From: Sporopachydermia quercuum
Taxonomy: Eukaryota > Ascomycota > Sporopachydermiomycetes > Sporopachydermiales > Sporopachydermiaceae
Direction of reading: 5' to 3'
Length of the DNA: 64,000 nt
Assembly (NCBI GenBank): GCA_001599295.1
Contig: BCGN01000001.1
Coordinates: 1,302,001-1,366,000, forward strand
Positions within the stretch are counted from its first letter, which is position 1. The number at the start of each line of letters is the position of its first letter. Shown here piece after piece: positions 11,260 through 22,835 of this stretch. A program made the translations under genes and the position numbers. A model generated the notes under the pieces. That model saw nothing but the letters and a program-made list of their open reading frames with translations. It searched no databases and was not told the DNA's origin.

Positions 11260-11796
11260 ATTTGAAGTCATCAGGTATAGCCGATTGCATGGCTGGAGCA
11301 TTTGTTGTTCGATGTGATTTAAATGCTAATTCTAGCTGCAGTTATGTTGGTTCATTTTTTAATAAAATTTTGTCATTGATTTAGTGGTTCTATAACTCTG
11401 TTCGTTCTGTAACTAACTCTGTTCGGCCCATGGCCATTGTTTTTCATTATACTCGTCATTTATATATATTCGATCAATAGATGCATAGCAATGTTTCTAT
11501 GTAGTAATCCATGTTGCATATTGCAAACATCTAAGTCATTTAATCGTAGTCGACTGAAATCTTCTTTCGTCTCTACAGTGGACTTTGAAATTCAGAGAAT
11601 CATTAAATTTTCCGTTAATCAAGTATGAAATACCAGCAAAACTAAAAAATAAACACTATAGATACACTTAAATAAATCTGAATGCATATTCACTCTTTAG
11701 GGAATAATCTGAGCATTCATCTCAGTCAACTGTTTGATAGAAGACTTTTAGCTTCGCCTCGTCTTTCACAAGATTGTATCTCCATAAAAAAGATCA
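11260..11796. other. Convergent spacer: COX13 and CDC55 3' regions
   Basis: 537 bp of AT-rich sequence between two stop codons. No RNA gene, repeat or extra coding region is visible. Confidence 0.4.
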
Positions 11797-13257
11797 TCAT
11801 AAAGCAGAAAATATAAATAAATTATTAGTTGCTGCAATGGCGACTGAGTTTTCTTGAGGATGCCAGCTCAAATGAAGAATGCTCTTCTTATAGTCAATGT
11901 TTTCTGTGTCTATGTCCTTCCTTATGCCACCAATAATGCCTTTCTTACGTCGGTTGATTACGGAAGGCGCATTCATCCGCTTCGTTTTAAAGGCGCTCTT
12001 ATCAGCTTGAAGCACGATTTCAGTTTCTTCATCTTCTTCGTCTTCATCTTCATCTTCATCTTCGTCATCTTCATCTTGAACATTGACTGTTCTGGATTTT
12101 TTCTTCTTTCCATCATCCTCTCCTACTGCATTCGGATAGATCATAAAGTTATTGTTGTAAGAACCAGTCATAACGCTGCGTCCATCCCCGGAAAACACAA
12201 CTTCAAACTTATCAAAAATAGCATCGTTCTCATATGGATCACACAATCTGTCCCTCAAATGGTCATGTACATTTATTGTCTTTACAGGTTCTCTTTCCAT
12301 ATTCACATCCCAAATTTTCACAGTCAAGTAATCACGAGAGACAATGTATCTTCCGTCTTGAGAAAACTTGACATCTGATATAGATGATGTAATTTCTGTA
12401 AAAAATGAATGCTGTGCAGGATCCATCCACTCTTCAAATATCTTAGCATGCGAATCGCAAAGTGCATTTTCTCTCATATCTGCCAATTTGATGGTTCCTT
12501 TACTTGAAGAATACATGAAAAGATTGCATGAGGTAGGATGAAATTCGGCACAAGTTATAACTTCTGTAAGCTCTTCCATATTTGCTGGTTTGATATCAAC
12601 AATATTAAAAGATTGATCAGCAATAGCCATATTCCAAAGATTGATACGAAGATCGTCAGCCGAAATGAACGTTTCGCCATCGGAGTTGACAGATATGGAA
12701 TTAATGTGGTAAGCATGCGCGTTGGAGTAAATCCTTCTTGGGGCGGCTGCGATAATCGTATCATGAAGTGTCATACGAGGAAGTTTCAATGAAGACATTG
12801 AAATAGGTTTCTTGTCAACATTAGTGTTTGCTGGTCCAAGAACTGATGAGCTAGTGTTCGCATCTGAAAGATTATTTTCTGAAACTATTTTTAATGACTT
12901 TTCATATATTTTCCATAGCTTGATTGTTTTGTCGTTGGTTGATAACAGAAAATGAGCTTGGTTTTGGCGTTTACACCACTTGATTTTATTGATTTTCTCT
13001 TCAATCTCCAACGATTTCAAATAATCAAACTCGGCATCATGAGATTGAAATTCGGTATGAAATCTGTATTCACATCCCTTTTTGCTTTCATTTCTTTCAA
13101 AAAGTACCACACGACCACCTTTATCCCCAGTAGCAAGATAATTACCTGTATGATCAAACTCCACTGTCGATATTATATCAGCCTCTGTGATGTTCTCTAT
13201 ATCTCCTTTATCACCAAAGCATTGGGAAAACTTCCAGTTGTGGTTACTCAAAGCCAT
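11797..13257 (-). CDS. CDC55: PP2A regulatory subunit B (PR55 type), CDC55
   Basis: WD40-propeller B subunit that targets protein phosphatase 2A in mitotic exit, the spindle checkpoint and morphogenesis. The protein has 486 residues and no intron. The N-terminus [31 protein letters not shown] opens blade 1 and is diagnostic of PR55. Further signatures are [52 protein letters not shown] and the [21 protein letters not shown] stretch. The final blade [21 protein letters not shown] closes the propeller. Between blades 6 and 7 lies a low-complexity acidic run (near residues 390-415, almost all D and E), which encodes a GA-rich tract on the coding strand. S. cerevisiae Cdc55 is 526 residues. Confidence 0.96.
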   Translation of the reverse strand: MALSNHNWKFSQCFGDKGDIENITEADIISTVEFDHTGNYLATGDKGGRVVLFERNESKKGCEYRFHTEFQSHDAEFDYLKSLEIEEKINKIKWCKRQNQAHFLLSTNDKTIKLWKIYEKSLKIVSENNLSDANTSSSVLGPANTNVDKKPISMSSLKLPRMTLHDTIIAAAPRRIYSNAHAYHINSISVNSDGETFISADDLRINLWNMAIADQSFNIVDIKPANMEELTEVITCAEFHPTSCNLFMYSSSKGTIKLADMRENALCDSHAKIFEEWMDPAQHSFFTEITSSISDVKFSQDGRYIVSRDYLTVKIWDVNMEREPVKTINVHDHLRDRLCDPYENDAIFDKFEVVFSGDGRSVMTGSYNNNFMIYPNAVGEDDGKKKKSRTVNVQDEDDEDEDEDEDEEDEETEIVLQADKSAFKTKRMNAPSVINRRKKGIIGGIRKDIDTENIDYKKSILHLSWHPQENSVAIAATNNLFIFSAL

Positions 13258-15477
13258 TGCTTATCGATTTTTCGCTTTCACGTTCTGATTCACTTTATAT
13301 ATTTATCAAACAAACTGTTATTCATTTAATTTCAGTAAAAAAAAACTAAGGTAAAATAAAAAGGCTTATTTTCTATCTTCAATTGACTAATAAGTCCTTC
13401 CCAAGTGAACAAAAGAATGACCCGAATTCTCCTTTCATGTACTTCACAACTAGTGTCCAGTGTTTGGTTCACTTTTGTTCTGCAACATACAATGAATTAA
13501 ATTTGAATCCAATCGAAGTCGCATATCAAAGAAACTCTTAATAAAACAATAATTGATTGATTCGTATATATTCATTAATGCATTTAAAATATGTTCCGTA
13601 GTTTCCATTTTGCGATCGGTCTTCGCTACAAAAAATGTTTGCTGGATGAGGAACAAATTAAGAAGCAAAAAGGTTGAGCTACTTTTGTGATCACGTGTTA
13701 ACGCAAGCCTTACTTCATACTATAATGATACGAGGTGCTACGTTAGAGGTTACTGTAGTTACATATTGGTAGGAAATATAAGGAAATTGTGTTATATATA
13801 TAGAAAAATATGGTTTGGCGTATTCTGAATAAATAAACAGTTCGTAACATTAAACAACGAAGAGTAGAAGTATAACCTTCATCAATGATGTGAAGTGATA
13901 ACACCTAAGACAATGTCAGATTGTTGACGGAAGCTCTTGGTGGAAAGTCATCTATGTCTGTTTGCTCTATCAACAAGAACTACAACTCGCATACCTGGTG
14001 TAACAGGCTCTTTCTGTTATTGGCAATTATTATCTCAAGAAAAAGTCGGTCGATCTTTCTGATATATATGTATCGAATTCATATCTCCATATATAATATA
14101 TCAATATTAAAATACGTAGATCTTCCCCGTACAAAAATATATGATCTTGAGGTCACCCCTCACATTCTCTAATTGAAACTGTTTACATAATCAAATAAAG
14201 AAACGAGGTTTACCTTCCCAAGCATACTGAACATACAACAGATCTTTACTATGGCACTTTAATCAAACATTATGGATTATGTAATATACAATCAATCCGT
14301 CAGGAAAATTTCCTAGCCAAAATAAAGTGGTCTGACACTAACACAAAAAACTTCGAGTTTGGGGAGAGAGACTGTCAAAGAAAAAAGCATAATGAATTAT
14401 TGAAGGAAAAATCAGAATAGCTGATAATGATGCTATGTTATTGATTTTCTTAATTCTAGATGTGTTTTTTGTATCAATTGCTGTTCTATTTTCTAGTACC
14501 TCAATAAAATGTAATTTCCACTCACAAAAATTCGACCCAGAATGTACATTGTCTTATTCAGCCAACAAGGAGTCAGCAAACAGTAAGCTACATAATGCCA
14601 AACGTAACTCATCCTACTATTGGTCCCATTTCTTATCAATTTTCTCATGAAAGCGATTATATTAAAACTATTCATATAGAAATAAATACTTATTATAATT
14701 GTATCATCGATTTCTCAATAATTCCTAGTGAAATTTTCCTTAGTTTATAATCATACCATTACGCCAGTTTCCGCAGGTGCCAATTTTGAAAATCAGCATA
14801 CAAATTCGGGCAGGAAAATCCTTTACGTTTATTTGCTGCTTTCGGCCACTGTTTTCTTCTTCCTTGTTTTTTGGAGATCGGCAAATGTAGAGTAATTAGA
14901 AAAGAAAGTAGACTGATACTTTGTTTGTTTATTGATTTGTTTTAATCTATGGATAATCCATTGAGGAACAGCATCAATTTGATCAATATATAATTAAAGA
15001 GTAAGTTAACAGAGTTGATTGGAGGGAATCTTAGAGCTAAACAGTCAGTCATATGAGTGTTCCTGATTGGATGAGGTGGGATGAGATAAAAAAAAGTTGA
15101 GAATTTTTATGAATCAATAGCTTCAAAACCAAAATGTGAATAAGTGTGAATATCGTGATGGAATATTGTAGCCGTTGTTGGTACACTTGTTGGTGTTTAG
15201 TGAAAGAGAAAGAAATGTTAGTTCGATAAATGGTAGTTGAGATTATGTGATATAAACAGCTTAGTAGAGCATTTCATGTCAGTCTACAATGTAAATCGAT
15301 ATTGATAACTACCAGAATCAATTTTTTTATTTTTTATTCATCTGGAAGTATAGGCCTTTCCCCAATCTTGAGTTCTGGCCGTTTACTGTCGCAGTATTCG
15401 GATACTTCGTCCTCGAGTTTTGCTCTATGAAACTCGTATTTCTTATGTGTTTATCGAATGATTCTAACAAATTTTAG
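13258..15477. other. Divergent spacer between CDC55 and COX4
   Basis: 2.2 kb. It must hold both promoters and the non-coding first exon and intron of COX4. A CACGTG is at 13692-13697. CCAAT boxes read on the minus strand are at 15016-15022 and 15064-15070. TATAAA is at 15251-15256. Frames at 13450-13668, 13921-14172 and 14435-14650 look random. I see no tRNA or repeat. Confidence 0.45.
15016..15070 (-). promoter_or_regulatory. Pair of CCAATCA boxes upstream of COX4
   Basis: TGATTGG occurs at 15016-15022 and again at 15064-15070, giving CCAATCA on the opposite strand, the HAP-complex core. TATAAA follows at 15251-15256. Together they suggest a respiratory promoter placing the COX4 transcription start after about 15280, which would make the first exon short. 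Inferred from motifs only. Confidence 0.4.
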
Positions 15478-15953
15478 TGTTTGCACTTATTTTACGTCGT
15501 CAAGCTGCTTTTGCTGTCAGATCTCCGGCTGTTAGAGCTTTCTCTGTTGCTCGCGTTTCTTTCTCCGACAAGGTCGCTAAAGTTGCTAATACTTTGGCCG
15601 ATGTAGATGGCCCAGAAAGTCTTTTTGGTCCTGGTGCTAAAGAAAACACCATCCCTACTGATTTGGAACAAGCCACTGGTTTAGAACGTCTTGAACTTTT
15701 GGGTAAATTAGAAGGTGTTGAGGTTTTTGATAACTCCGTTCTAGACTCAAGTAGAAAAGGTACCCTTACTGATCCTATCATCATTGACTCATATGATGAC
15801 TACAGATATGTCGGATGCACCGGCTCTCCAGCTGGATCCCACGAAGTCCTCTGGATGAAGGTTCAGGAAGAAGATGTTTCCAGATGCTGGGAATGTGGTT
15901 CCGTGTATAAGCTCAATCCTCTTAATGTCCTCAAGGATGACCATCATCATTAA
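15478..15953 (+). CDS. COX4: Cytochrome c oxidase subunit IV (Zn-binding, Vb type), COX4; start codon apparently split by an intron
   Basis: Matrix-side peripheral subunit of complex IV. The exon encodes FALILRRQAAFAV..., a basic presequence, then LADVDGPESLFGPGAKENTIPTDLEQATGLERLELLGKLEG, closely matching yeast Cox4. The zinc site C-TGSPAGSH ... RCWEC is intact, and the protein ends DDHHH as in S. cerevisiae. No in-frame ATG precedes the exon. The sequence just before it is TTCTAAC, then AAATTTTAG, a strong branch point and 3' splice site. The exon then begins TG TTT GCA, so an upstream exon ending in A would make ATG. The 5' splice site is unresolved; candidates are GTATAG (about 15348), GTATTC (about 15394) and GTAAGT (15001). 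The mature reading gives 158 residues. Confidence 0.93.
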
Positions 15954-16214
15954 GCACTGGTGATAGGAATAACATCCCCTTTATATTCTCACCATTTTGT
16001 TTATTTTATTATTACGCAGCATTTGGTTAGTATCGGATTGATGTATTTGCTCATTTATCGTCAGTTTGTTTGTAGCCATAAGCACATTTTATATTTTCTC
16101 ATATTTATACTTTTGTAGGAATAACTATTTACTATCAGAGTCTACTCAAGGCTTGAAAGAGCCCATCATTGATCTATTTTCATCTACTTCAAAGAACCTC
16201 TGCAGTCAATCTAT

Positions 16215-17469
16215 CTAAACTGGGGTTAAACCAGGTCCATTGCTCTCCAAAACATTTCTGATATTTGCAATACAAATGTCCATAGTAGTTTCACTATTTT
16301 CAAAAGTTGCAGACCCGATATGAGGCAACAATTTAACATTCCATTTTTTTAATAATCCTTCGTGAACAATAGGTTCTTTCTCAAAGACATCTAATCCAAC
16401 TGAAGATACATGGCCACTATCTAAAGCTTCGACTAAATCGTTTTCATTGATCAAAGCACCTCTCCCCACATTCACAATTTTAACTCCTGGCTTCATTTTG
16501 GCAATTGAATCTTTGTTTACCATATATTTCGTTTCTGGAGTCAAAGGCAAAGCCAGAACAAGAAGGTCAATATTTGGTAAGATGGAATCTATATCGGTGT
16601 GATAAACAGCAGGATATCCCAGGTCCTTAGTTTCTTCTTCAGATAAAGGTTGTCTTTTAACGTAATGAACTTTCATCCCTATGACATCCAATCGTTTTCC
16701 AATGGCTTTCCCAATGGCTCCAAACCCAACAATACCAGCTACATGACCATAAGGCTCATGAACGCGCAGTCCTCCAACTTGATGACCATACGCAAACCTT
16801 CCCTTCTCAAAATCATCAGTTGGTAGTCCCGTTTCATTATCAAATGTCTCAGAACCCAGTCTTTCACGACTAGCAAGAACATGACCTGTACTTCTCAGAG
16901 TATGTTCAAACATTGATGCAAATCGGAAAGTATCCAGTGTCAAGAGCAATGCAATATCAGCTACTCTTTCAGAGGCTCCAACATTGGCAGTTGGAGTGTT
17001 ACAAAATATGATACCTTTAGCCTTTAAAGCATTAATATCAAATGCATCATGGCCTGCTGGTTTACTTGCAATAATTTTCAAAGTATCTGGTAAAGCATCT
17101 ATAATATCATCGTTAAATTTTCCTACTTTCTGCTTATCATTAGTACTATATTCTATTTCAAACTGTCCTAAAAAAGTAATGAAGTAGCAACACTATCTTC
17201 TTTAGACATACGTGGAATCCTATCCAAGAACTCAAAATTGCTGAAATATCGTTGAACTTGGTTTTGAAGTCTTCTATCAATTGTTCTCGATTATTTGGTA
17301 CTTCGTAATTCTAGTGAAACTATGTTAGACCTTGAATCATGTCCATGCAAGATAATGCTACTGTATTGCTAATACTTACAATTACTTCATAATCCTCCAA
17401 GAACTTGGCCTCAGCGTCCGTATGAGCTTCGTTAAATCCAACGAAAAGAACCTTTTGTTTATTTGTCAT
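16215..17469 (-). CDS. D-isomer-specific 2-hydroxyacid dehydrogenase, glyoxylate reductase-like (GOR1 type), three exons
   Basis: NAD(P)H-dependent reductase of the formate/glycerate dehydrogenase family; in yeast the closest type is glyoxylate reductase Gor1. Exons are 17380-17469, 17212-17310 and 16215-17162, giving 378 residues. The Rossmann motif GIVGFGAIGKAIG lies near residues 206-218. The catalytic arginine is in NVGRGALINENDLVEAL, the glutamate in VGLDVFEKEP, and the catalytic histidine in LLPHIGSAT. Intron 1 (17311-17379, 69 nt) is GTAAGT to CACTAG. Intron 2 (17163-17211) is only 49 nt, starts GTATGT, has no good branch point, and must end at GACAG to stay in frame; TTTTTTAG five bases earlier does not. 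The substrate cannot be read from sequence. Confidence 0.85.
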
Positions 17470-18521
17470 TTGTCTAGTTTTGAATATACTATGCCTTGCA
17501 ATAACCTCCTTGTCTCTTATTAATGGTGTGGGGTATTGAAACTAGATCTGACGTATACTATACTAATGTTTGTTTGCTTTCTTTCAGTAGCGAATAGACC
17601 TAAATGACCTTCTTGATAGATACTTGAGATGTTGTTCTGAATTTATTAATTTATTAATTCAAGAAAAGTTTGACCGAAAATTTAGTACAATTTGATAAGG
17701 AGAAAAACAACATCCAAGCACTTTTAAGGTTTGAATTTAGTCCATCCGAAATATATTGGAAAATTAAAAGATCTGACCCGATTTTATTAAGTACTGCGAA
17801 TTTTTACCTTAAAGGATAAGAGATCGAGAAAACTCGGCCTAGCTACTCACTATTATGAAACATTTTATTTCCAGTTTTTGCTACCTAGTAAATATATTAT
17901 TATCCTGATGTGTGTTGTATTAGGTTGGAGATACCTATTTCATTACTATGGCTACGAATTATGATATTTCCTATTGTTCTCATGTTATCCCATAGTGCTT
18001 ATTGGCTTAATAGTAGACAAGAACTTACTCTGTAACAGTCTGGTAGGAAACTAACCCAAAACTCTTGTCAATTATGGGACCACATAAATGAAAGGGAATC
18101 GGCTCTGGGCGGTTGAACATGGAAGAACCACATCGTTTCCGTGCTTATTACCTATTAAGAATCAAGAACTCGGCTGATTTCATTAATTGTCGATAGAAAT
18201 GAGTGCATTGCACTCAGGGATTGTGTGGATACGTTGTAAATGATTGATTGGTCCATAGCATGTTTTGGGATCCGATTACGTGATTTCAAGTGAGTATTCC
18301 TTAAGGTGATTAGGTAACGCTACTCTGCATAACTATTGTAAGTGATCGAATATCTACTTTCGTGTAACCATTACAGAGTAGGACAAAATGAAATAGTTTA
18401 GCAAACATACTGATTGCATGATGATGAGCGAAATACTTTACCAAAAAAAAAGTTATAACATTCTATGCTAATGAAAAATAGATCCTATATAATAAATATG
18501 TGAAACAGAGAAAGGCATAGC
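17470..18521. other. Spacer: dehydrogenase promoter, NDUFV2 downstream region
   Basis: 1,052 bp between two leftward genes. AT-rich, with no credible frame, RNA gene or repeat that I can see. Confidence 0.4.
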
Positions 18522-19259
18522 TTACAAGTCTGCTCTAGTAAGTTTTCTGATATCGTTAGGCTCGTCACTCGTTAGTACTTTAGGACCACTGAAAGGTTCA
18601 CAATCCTTTCTCTTTCCATTCAAAGGACCAGGAATAACTGTTTTACCTGCTTGGAAATCCTTTAAGATACTAATAGTGCCTTCGGCAGTTAGATCTTCGT
18701 AATAATCGTCATTAATAGCAATCATCGGAGCATTAACACACGCACCAAGACATTCAACTTCGGATATCGTGAACAATCCATCAGGAGTTGTTTGACCTGG
18801 TTTGATGCCAAGGTGACTTGTCACAGCCTCCATGATAGAGTCTGAGTTGCACAGTTGACAAGGTGTAGTAGTACAGACTTGGATATGATATTTTCCCATA
18901 GGTTGACGGTTGAACATGGTGTAAAAAGAAGCCACTTCATAAACACGCATTGGTGGAATATCAAGCATTTTGGCTACATAATTCATAACGGAAATTGATG
19001 TGAAACCAAGTTGACGTTGACCAAGGTCAAGCAATGGCATTGTAGCACCTTTCTTATATTGAGGCGGATATTTCGCAATAATTTCTTTTGCTCTTTCCAA
19101 ATTTTCAGGAGTGAACTCAAATGGTAAATCTGGATTGTTGGTTTTAGTATTGCGATGAACAGAAAGGATGTGTGATCTAGCAACGCTAGCGTTGCTGAAA
19201 GAACGGACGTTCTTCATGCCAGCTAATGGTTTCCGCAATGCGGTCCTTATACAAGACAT
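18522..19259 (-). CDS. Complex I 24-kDa subunit (NDUFV2 / NUHM)
   Basis: Subunit of the NADH-oxidising arm of mitochondrial respiratory complex I; it carries the [2Fe-2S] cluster N1a. The protein has 245 residues and no intron. A basic, serine-rich presequence ([22 protein letters not shown]) is followed by [39 protein letters not shown], as in the family. Cluster ligands are visible as V-CTTTPC and, about 35 residues on, ECLGAC. The Arg of the usual PCMLR sequence is Cys here (PCQLC). The C-terminal GRKEG-like segment is replaced by a short basic and acidic tail. This gene is absent from Saccharomycetaceae, so it helps place the organism. The L in PCQL is encoded by CTG, supporting the standard reading of that codon. 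Confidence 0.95.
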   Translation of the reverse strand: MSCIRTALRKPLAGMKNVRSFSNASVARSHILSVHRNTKTNNPDLPFEFTPENLERAKEIIAKYPPQYKKGATMPLLDLGQRQLGFTSISVMNYVAKMLDIPPMRVYEVASFYTMFNRQPMGKYHIQVCTTTPCQLCNSDSIMEAVTSHLGIKPGQTTPDGLFTISEVECLGACVNAPMIAINDDYYEDLTAEGTISILKDFQAGKTVIPGPLNGKRKDCEPFSGPKVLTSDEPNDIRKLTRADL

Positions 19260-20217
19260 TGTGAAGTGAATATATGCAAATCAGTTCGTTAAGTGTGATG
19301 GAATTCTTTCCCTGATGATAATCCCGGTCTGTAGTATAGTTTCTATGCTGCAACTCTCTACCTATATTCTGAATTATCGTTCGTTGATAACCAATTTTGT
19401 TAACCACCAATAAAAATGCAAAATCTTAGTAAATACTGGCAAATTAGTATTGGATCCTTATTTGTTCTTCACCCTTCGTTTCTATAATTCCCCTATTCTT
19501 CTTTCTTTATTACTTCACCGTCAATGATCTCACAGTGGTGTATCAAAAAGAATAATGAAACTCTTGGATATGGAAATAATAATAAAGAATTGACCTGACC
19601 TGACCTATATATGCTTCTCATAGTAAAATCCTCCAACGGTACACTCTTGTGTACGGACCATAGGTGTCTCTTATTATTAATGCAAGACTTTCTATTTGAT
19701 TGTGTGGAGTTTGTTTGGAGTTATTCCGCAAATGATCATATCAACACAACAACAATAAAACAATCAGTCGGTTGAGATATTAGAGTGAAAGTCGAATATA
19801 ATATTATTATTGGTAAATTAGCAACCGCTTCTATTTTTGTACTTTGGAACGACTATCAATCAGGTCTGCATAATACTTCANAGTATTTAAGTTACTCTCC
19901 TATTACTTGAGCTCTACAAAATAAAAAGATACACGTTTTACGTATAGAGTAATGGACAAAGATATTTCAAGTCAACTGATTGGCTAGTGGACATAAAGTC
20001 TCATTTGAACTTGATATTAATGATTATGTGATATTGAAAATATATGTAAGAATATGCGGAGTAGGTACGATACACATTGATCTACATGAGAGAAAAGTGG
20101 ACAAGAAAATTTGATCTAATAATTAGAGTATTATTTATAGGATATTTAGGTAGCAGCATCAAGATAATACATTTGATTGACATGGTAAGTGTAAGTGTTA
20201 AATTGGTATTAATTAGA
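19260..20217. other. Spacer: NDUFV2 promoter, CCT8 downstream region
   Basis: 958 bp with one undetermined base at 19881. A short inverted motif GGTACACTCTTGTGTACGG-like element lies near 19640. No credible coding region or RNA gene is seen. Confidence 0.4.
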
Positions 20218-22027
20218 TTAATCATCTTGATCCCAGTTACCAGGTCTAGGTTGTTTCGGCATCTGAGGACCACCAGCACGTTTAGCCATGATGATCTGGT
20301 CAACAGAAAGAATAGTGTTGGTAGTGTCAGTAGCCAGTTCGATTGCCTTCTTCTTAGCAGCAAGTAAATCAAATATTTGTAGCTCTTGGGTATTCACGAG
20401 GTTTGTTTCGGTTTCTCCTTCGGCATCAATTCCAATAACGAAACCGTTAGATTCCTTTGAATGACTAGCATATAATCTACTTAGCACTTCACTAGCATCA
20501 AGGCCAGAATTTTCAGCCAAAGTACGAGGAATTATTTCAAAAGCTTCAGCAAAAGCCTTTATGGCATGTTGTAATATACCAGGAGTCTTTTCTCCATAAG
20601 CCGTAATTTTACTGAGCAATTCAGCCTCAGTGGCACCTGCACCAGGAACCAATCTGTTATCCTTAGTTAAACCCTTAATCACGTTAACACCGTCATCAAT
20701 AGCACGCTCAATATCATCTAAGTTATTTTGTGTGGCACCTCTAACAAGGATTGTAGCTGTTCGCGTGGTTTCCTTTTCCTGTCTCAAGACTGTTACTCTG
20801 TCTCCACCAATCTCAACGGTTTCAACAATGTCAATAACGCCCATCTCATCAGGCATGGGGGCACCCAGTCTTGGTAATGGTGTAGCACCAACAACTCTGC
20901 AGACTCTTCTCAAATCAAACTTGCTGGGAACTCTTAAAACTAAAATACCGTATCTATTCAAATAATGTAGAGCTAACTCACCAACATTTGCTCCAGCGAT
21001 GATCACTTTCAATCCTGAGTCAGATAGTTCTTTTACCATAGCTTCAATTTGTGCTTCTTCTCCCTTAGAAAAGTTCAATAGCTCATTAGCATTGTGCAGT
21101 AAAACGGTACCTTTAGTTTCGGTAGTTGTGATATCAATGGGACAAGTGAAAACACCAACTTTTGATTTTCCAACCTTCTTGACGTGTCCCTCAGGTTCTC
21201 TTGGAAAAACCATACCTTTCACAACTTTACTTCCTTCTAAACTATTTCCCATAATTTTGACTACCCTAACACTATCAACATTGAAAGATTTTACGTTCTT
21301 GGGTAAAACATACTCAATAGCTTCAGTGACCAGTTCAGCAAGAAAATCTTCATTACCAAACTGTTTTGAAGCAATAGCAGTTTTTACCGCCTTGGCTAAT
21401 TCAGTCTTGGAGGAAAAGTCTTCAACTTTATCGACGACCAATTTATCTAATGTGTCTAAGGCATATTTCTTAGCTAAATCGTATCCTTGAACAATCTCTG
21501 ATGTGCTCAATCCCAATCTCAATAAGTATTCAGCCTTGTTTAATAATTCTCCCGATAAAGCAATCACTAAGTTTGTGGCATCACCAATCTATTAACTCGT
21601 TAGTACTCATATAATTAATCATTCAAAATGTTGAAAAAAGTGCCTACCTCTTGTTCTTGCTGTTGACTTGCCATGACTATTAGTTTGGCGGCAGGATGTA
21701 CGACATCCAACTCTTTCATCATTGTTGCAGCATCATTTGTTATGAAAACTTTTTGAATGTCTAAACTCGTCCAGTTAGTTTTGTTCTTTTTACTTGTTCA
21801 TAGTTGCAATTCGATTTCATATTACGAATCCGTAAACCAAACATCCATCACATACGATTAACGACAATCTTGTTTCGACCACATGGTCCTATGGATGTCA
21901 AAACCATCGAGGAAATTTCTCTACATGCTTGAATATTTCTGTAAACTGCACCATCTTCTCGTTGATATGTTTGATAGCCAGGCTTGAAAAGCCCAGCATT
22001 AGGAGCTGAAGGTAATCGAAGTGCCAT
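20218..22027 (-). CDS. CCT8: Chaperonin CCT theta subunit, CCT8, three exons
   Basis: Theta subunit of the cytosolic chaperonin TRiC/CCT, which folds actin and tubulin. Exons are 21856-22027, 21648-21760 and 20218-21588, giving 551 residues (S. cerevisiae 568). The N-terminus MALRLPSAPNAGLFKPGYQ and the C-terminus AGGPQMPKQPRPGNWDQDD are diagnostic of CCT8. ATP-site motifs are LTSIGPCGRNKIVVN and TNDAATM, and GAGATEAELL is present. The usual GDGTN reads GDATN, a glycine-to-alanine change with the aspartate kept. Intron 1 (21761-21855, 95 nt) is GTATGT to GTTTAG with branch AACTAAC. Intron 2 (21589-21647, 59 nt) has a perfect TACTAAC but a non-consensus GTAGGC start; the junction MASQQQEQE-IGDATN aligns without gaps to the S. 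cerevisiae protein. Confidence 0.95.
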
Positions 22028-22835
22028 TCTGATTTGTTTATCTTCGTTAGTGAACTCTGACTCTAAATTTTGCAATCACAGTCAAAATTCAATTGTCGGG
22101 ATATCTATTTAAAAGTAAGTGATATCTCTTTTAGATCCAGTTAATATACCATCATCAATCGTTGGTTGACGTGTTCTTCGCCTTCATAACCGAATTTGAT
22201 TCACTTTCATATTTTCTGAGGCACTGAAAATTGAATTTTTCGCGTTGTCCCAGAATCTAATGACTGATTACTAGTACCAATATTTACCTACTGGTGTATA
22301 TTTCAGAACCACAATCTTTTCCTGCAGAGTTCTGGGTGCTTGAGGTGAGTTGTGGTTACTTCTCACACCATTTGGGGACTTGAATAAACAATCTTTGTAC
22401 GGAGAAACAGCGATTTCTATTGTATCGGAGACCTGTAAAAAGGAAATCCCCTTAACCTACTCACCAAGAATAGGTACGACACATCAGCAATTACCCTTCG
22501 GCTAGTATTCAATTTAGTCAACTTGGGAGAAGTTTTGTTAGTAAACAGTAGACTGGCAAATCAGCTGGACTACCGAAGAATACAGAAAACCAATGGGTGT
22601 TGGTATTACTATAGCGTAAGCAAATGCTGAATATCAAAGGTCAATTGACATACGGGATATGAGGTAAAGTCTCTGTAGTGCTTAATAGCTGAAAGATAAT
22701 ACAAACAAGTAATGTTGCCAGTTTGAAAATCAAGCAAGATCTCTCCTTCTATTACTTTGGAAGTTGTATGTATCTATATTTACTAGCTTTGTAAATCTCT
22801 CTGCAACAAGAGTAGTGAAACGATAGATAATCATA
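22028..22835. other. Divergent spacer between CCT8 and VPS53
   Basis: 808 bp containing both promoters. I see no motif strong enough to name, and no extra gene. Confidence 0.4.

Noticed and set aside
11854-12378. Rightward frame of 174 codons inside CDC55
   Set aside because: It is antisense to a well-conserved WD40 gene and has low-complexity FIFIF runs that mirror the acidic tract of CDC55.
15477-15953. COX4 starting at GTG (15477) without splicing
   Set aside because: A strong branch point and TTTTAG acceptor end exactly at that G, and GTG initiation is rare in nuclear genes.
18841-18870. CTG read as serine or alanine (CUG-clade code)
   Set aside because: CTG encodes the conserved leucine in the NDUFV2 PC-x-L motif and conserved hydrophobic positions in DBP4, so the standard code fits.
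20999-21490. Rightward frame of 163 codons inside CCT8
   Set aside because: Antisense shadow of a conserved chaperonin gene; no recognisable product.
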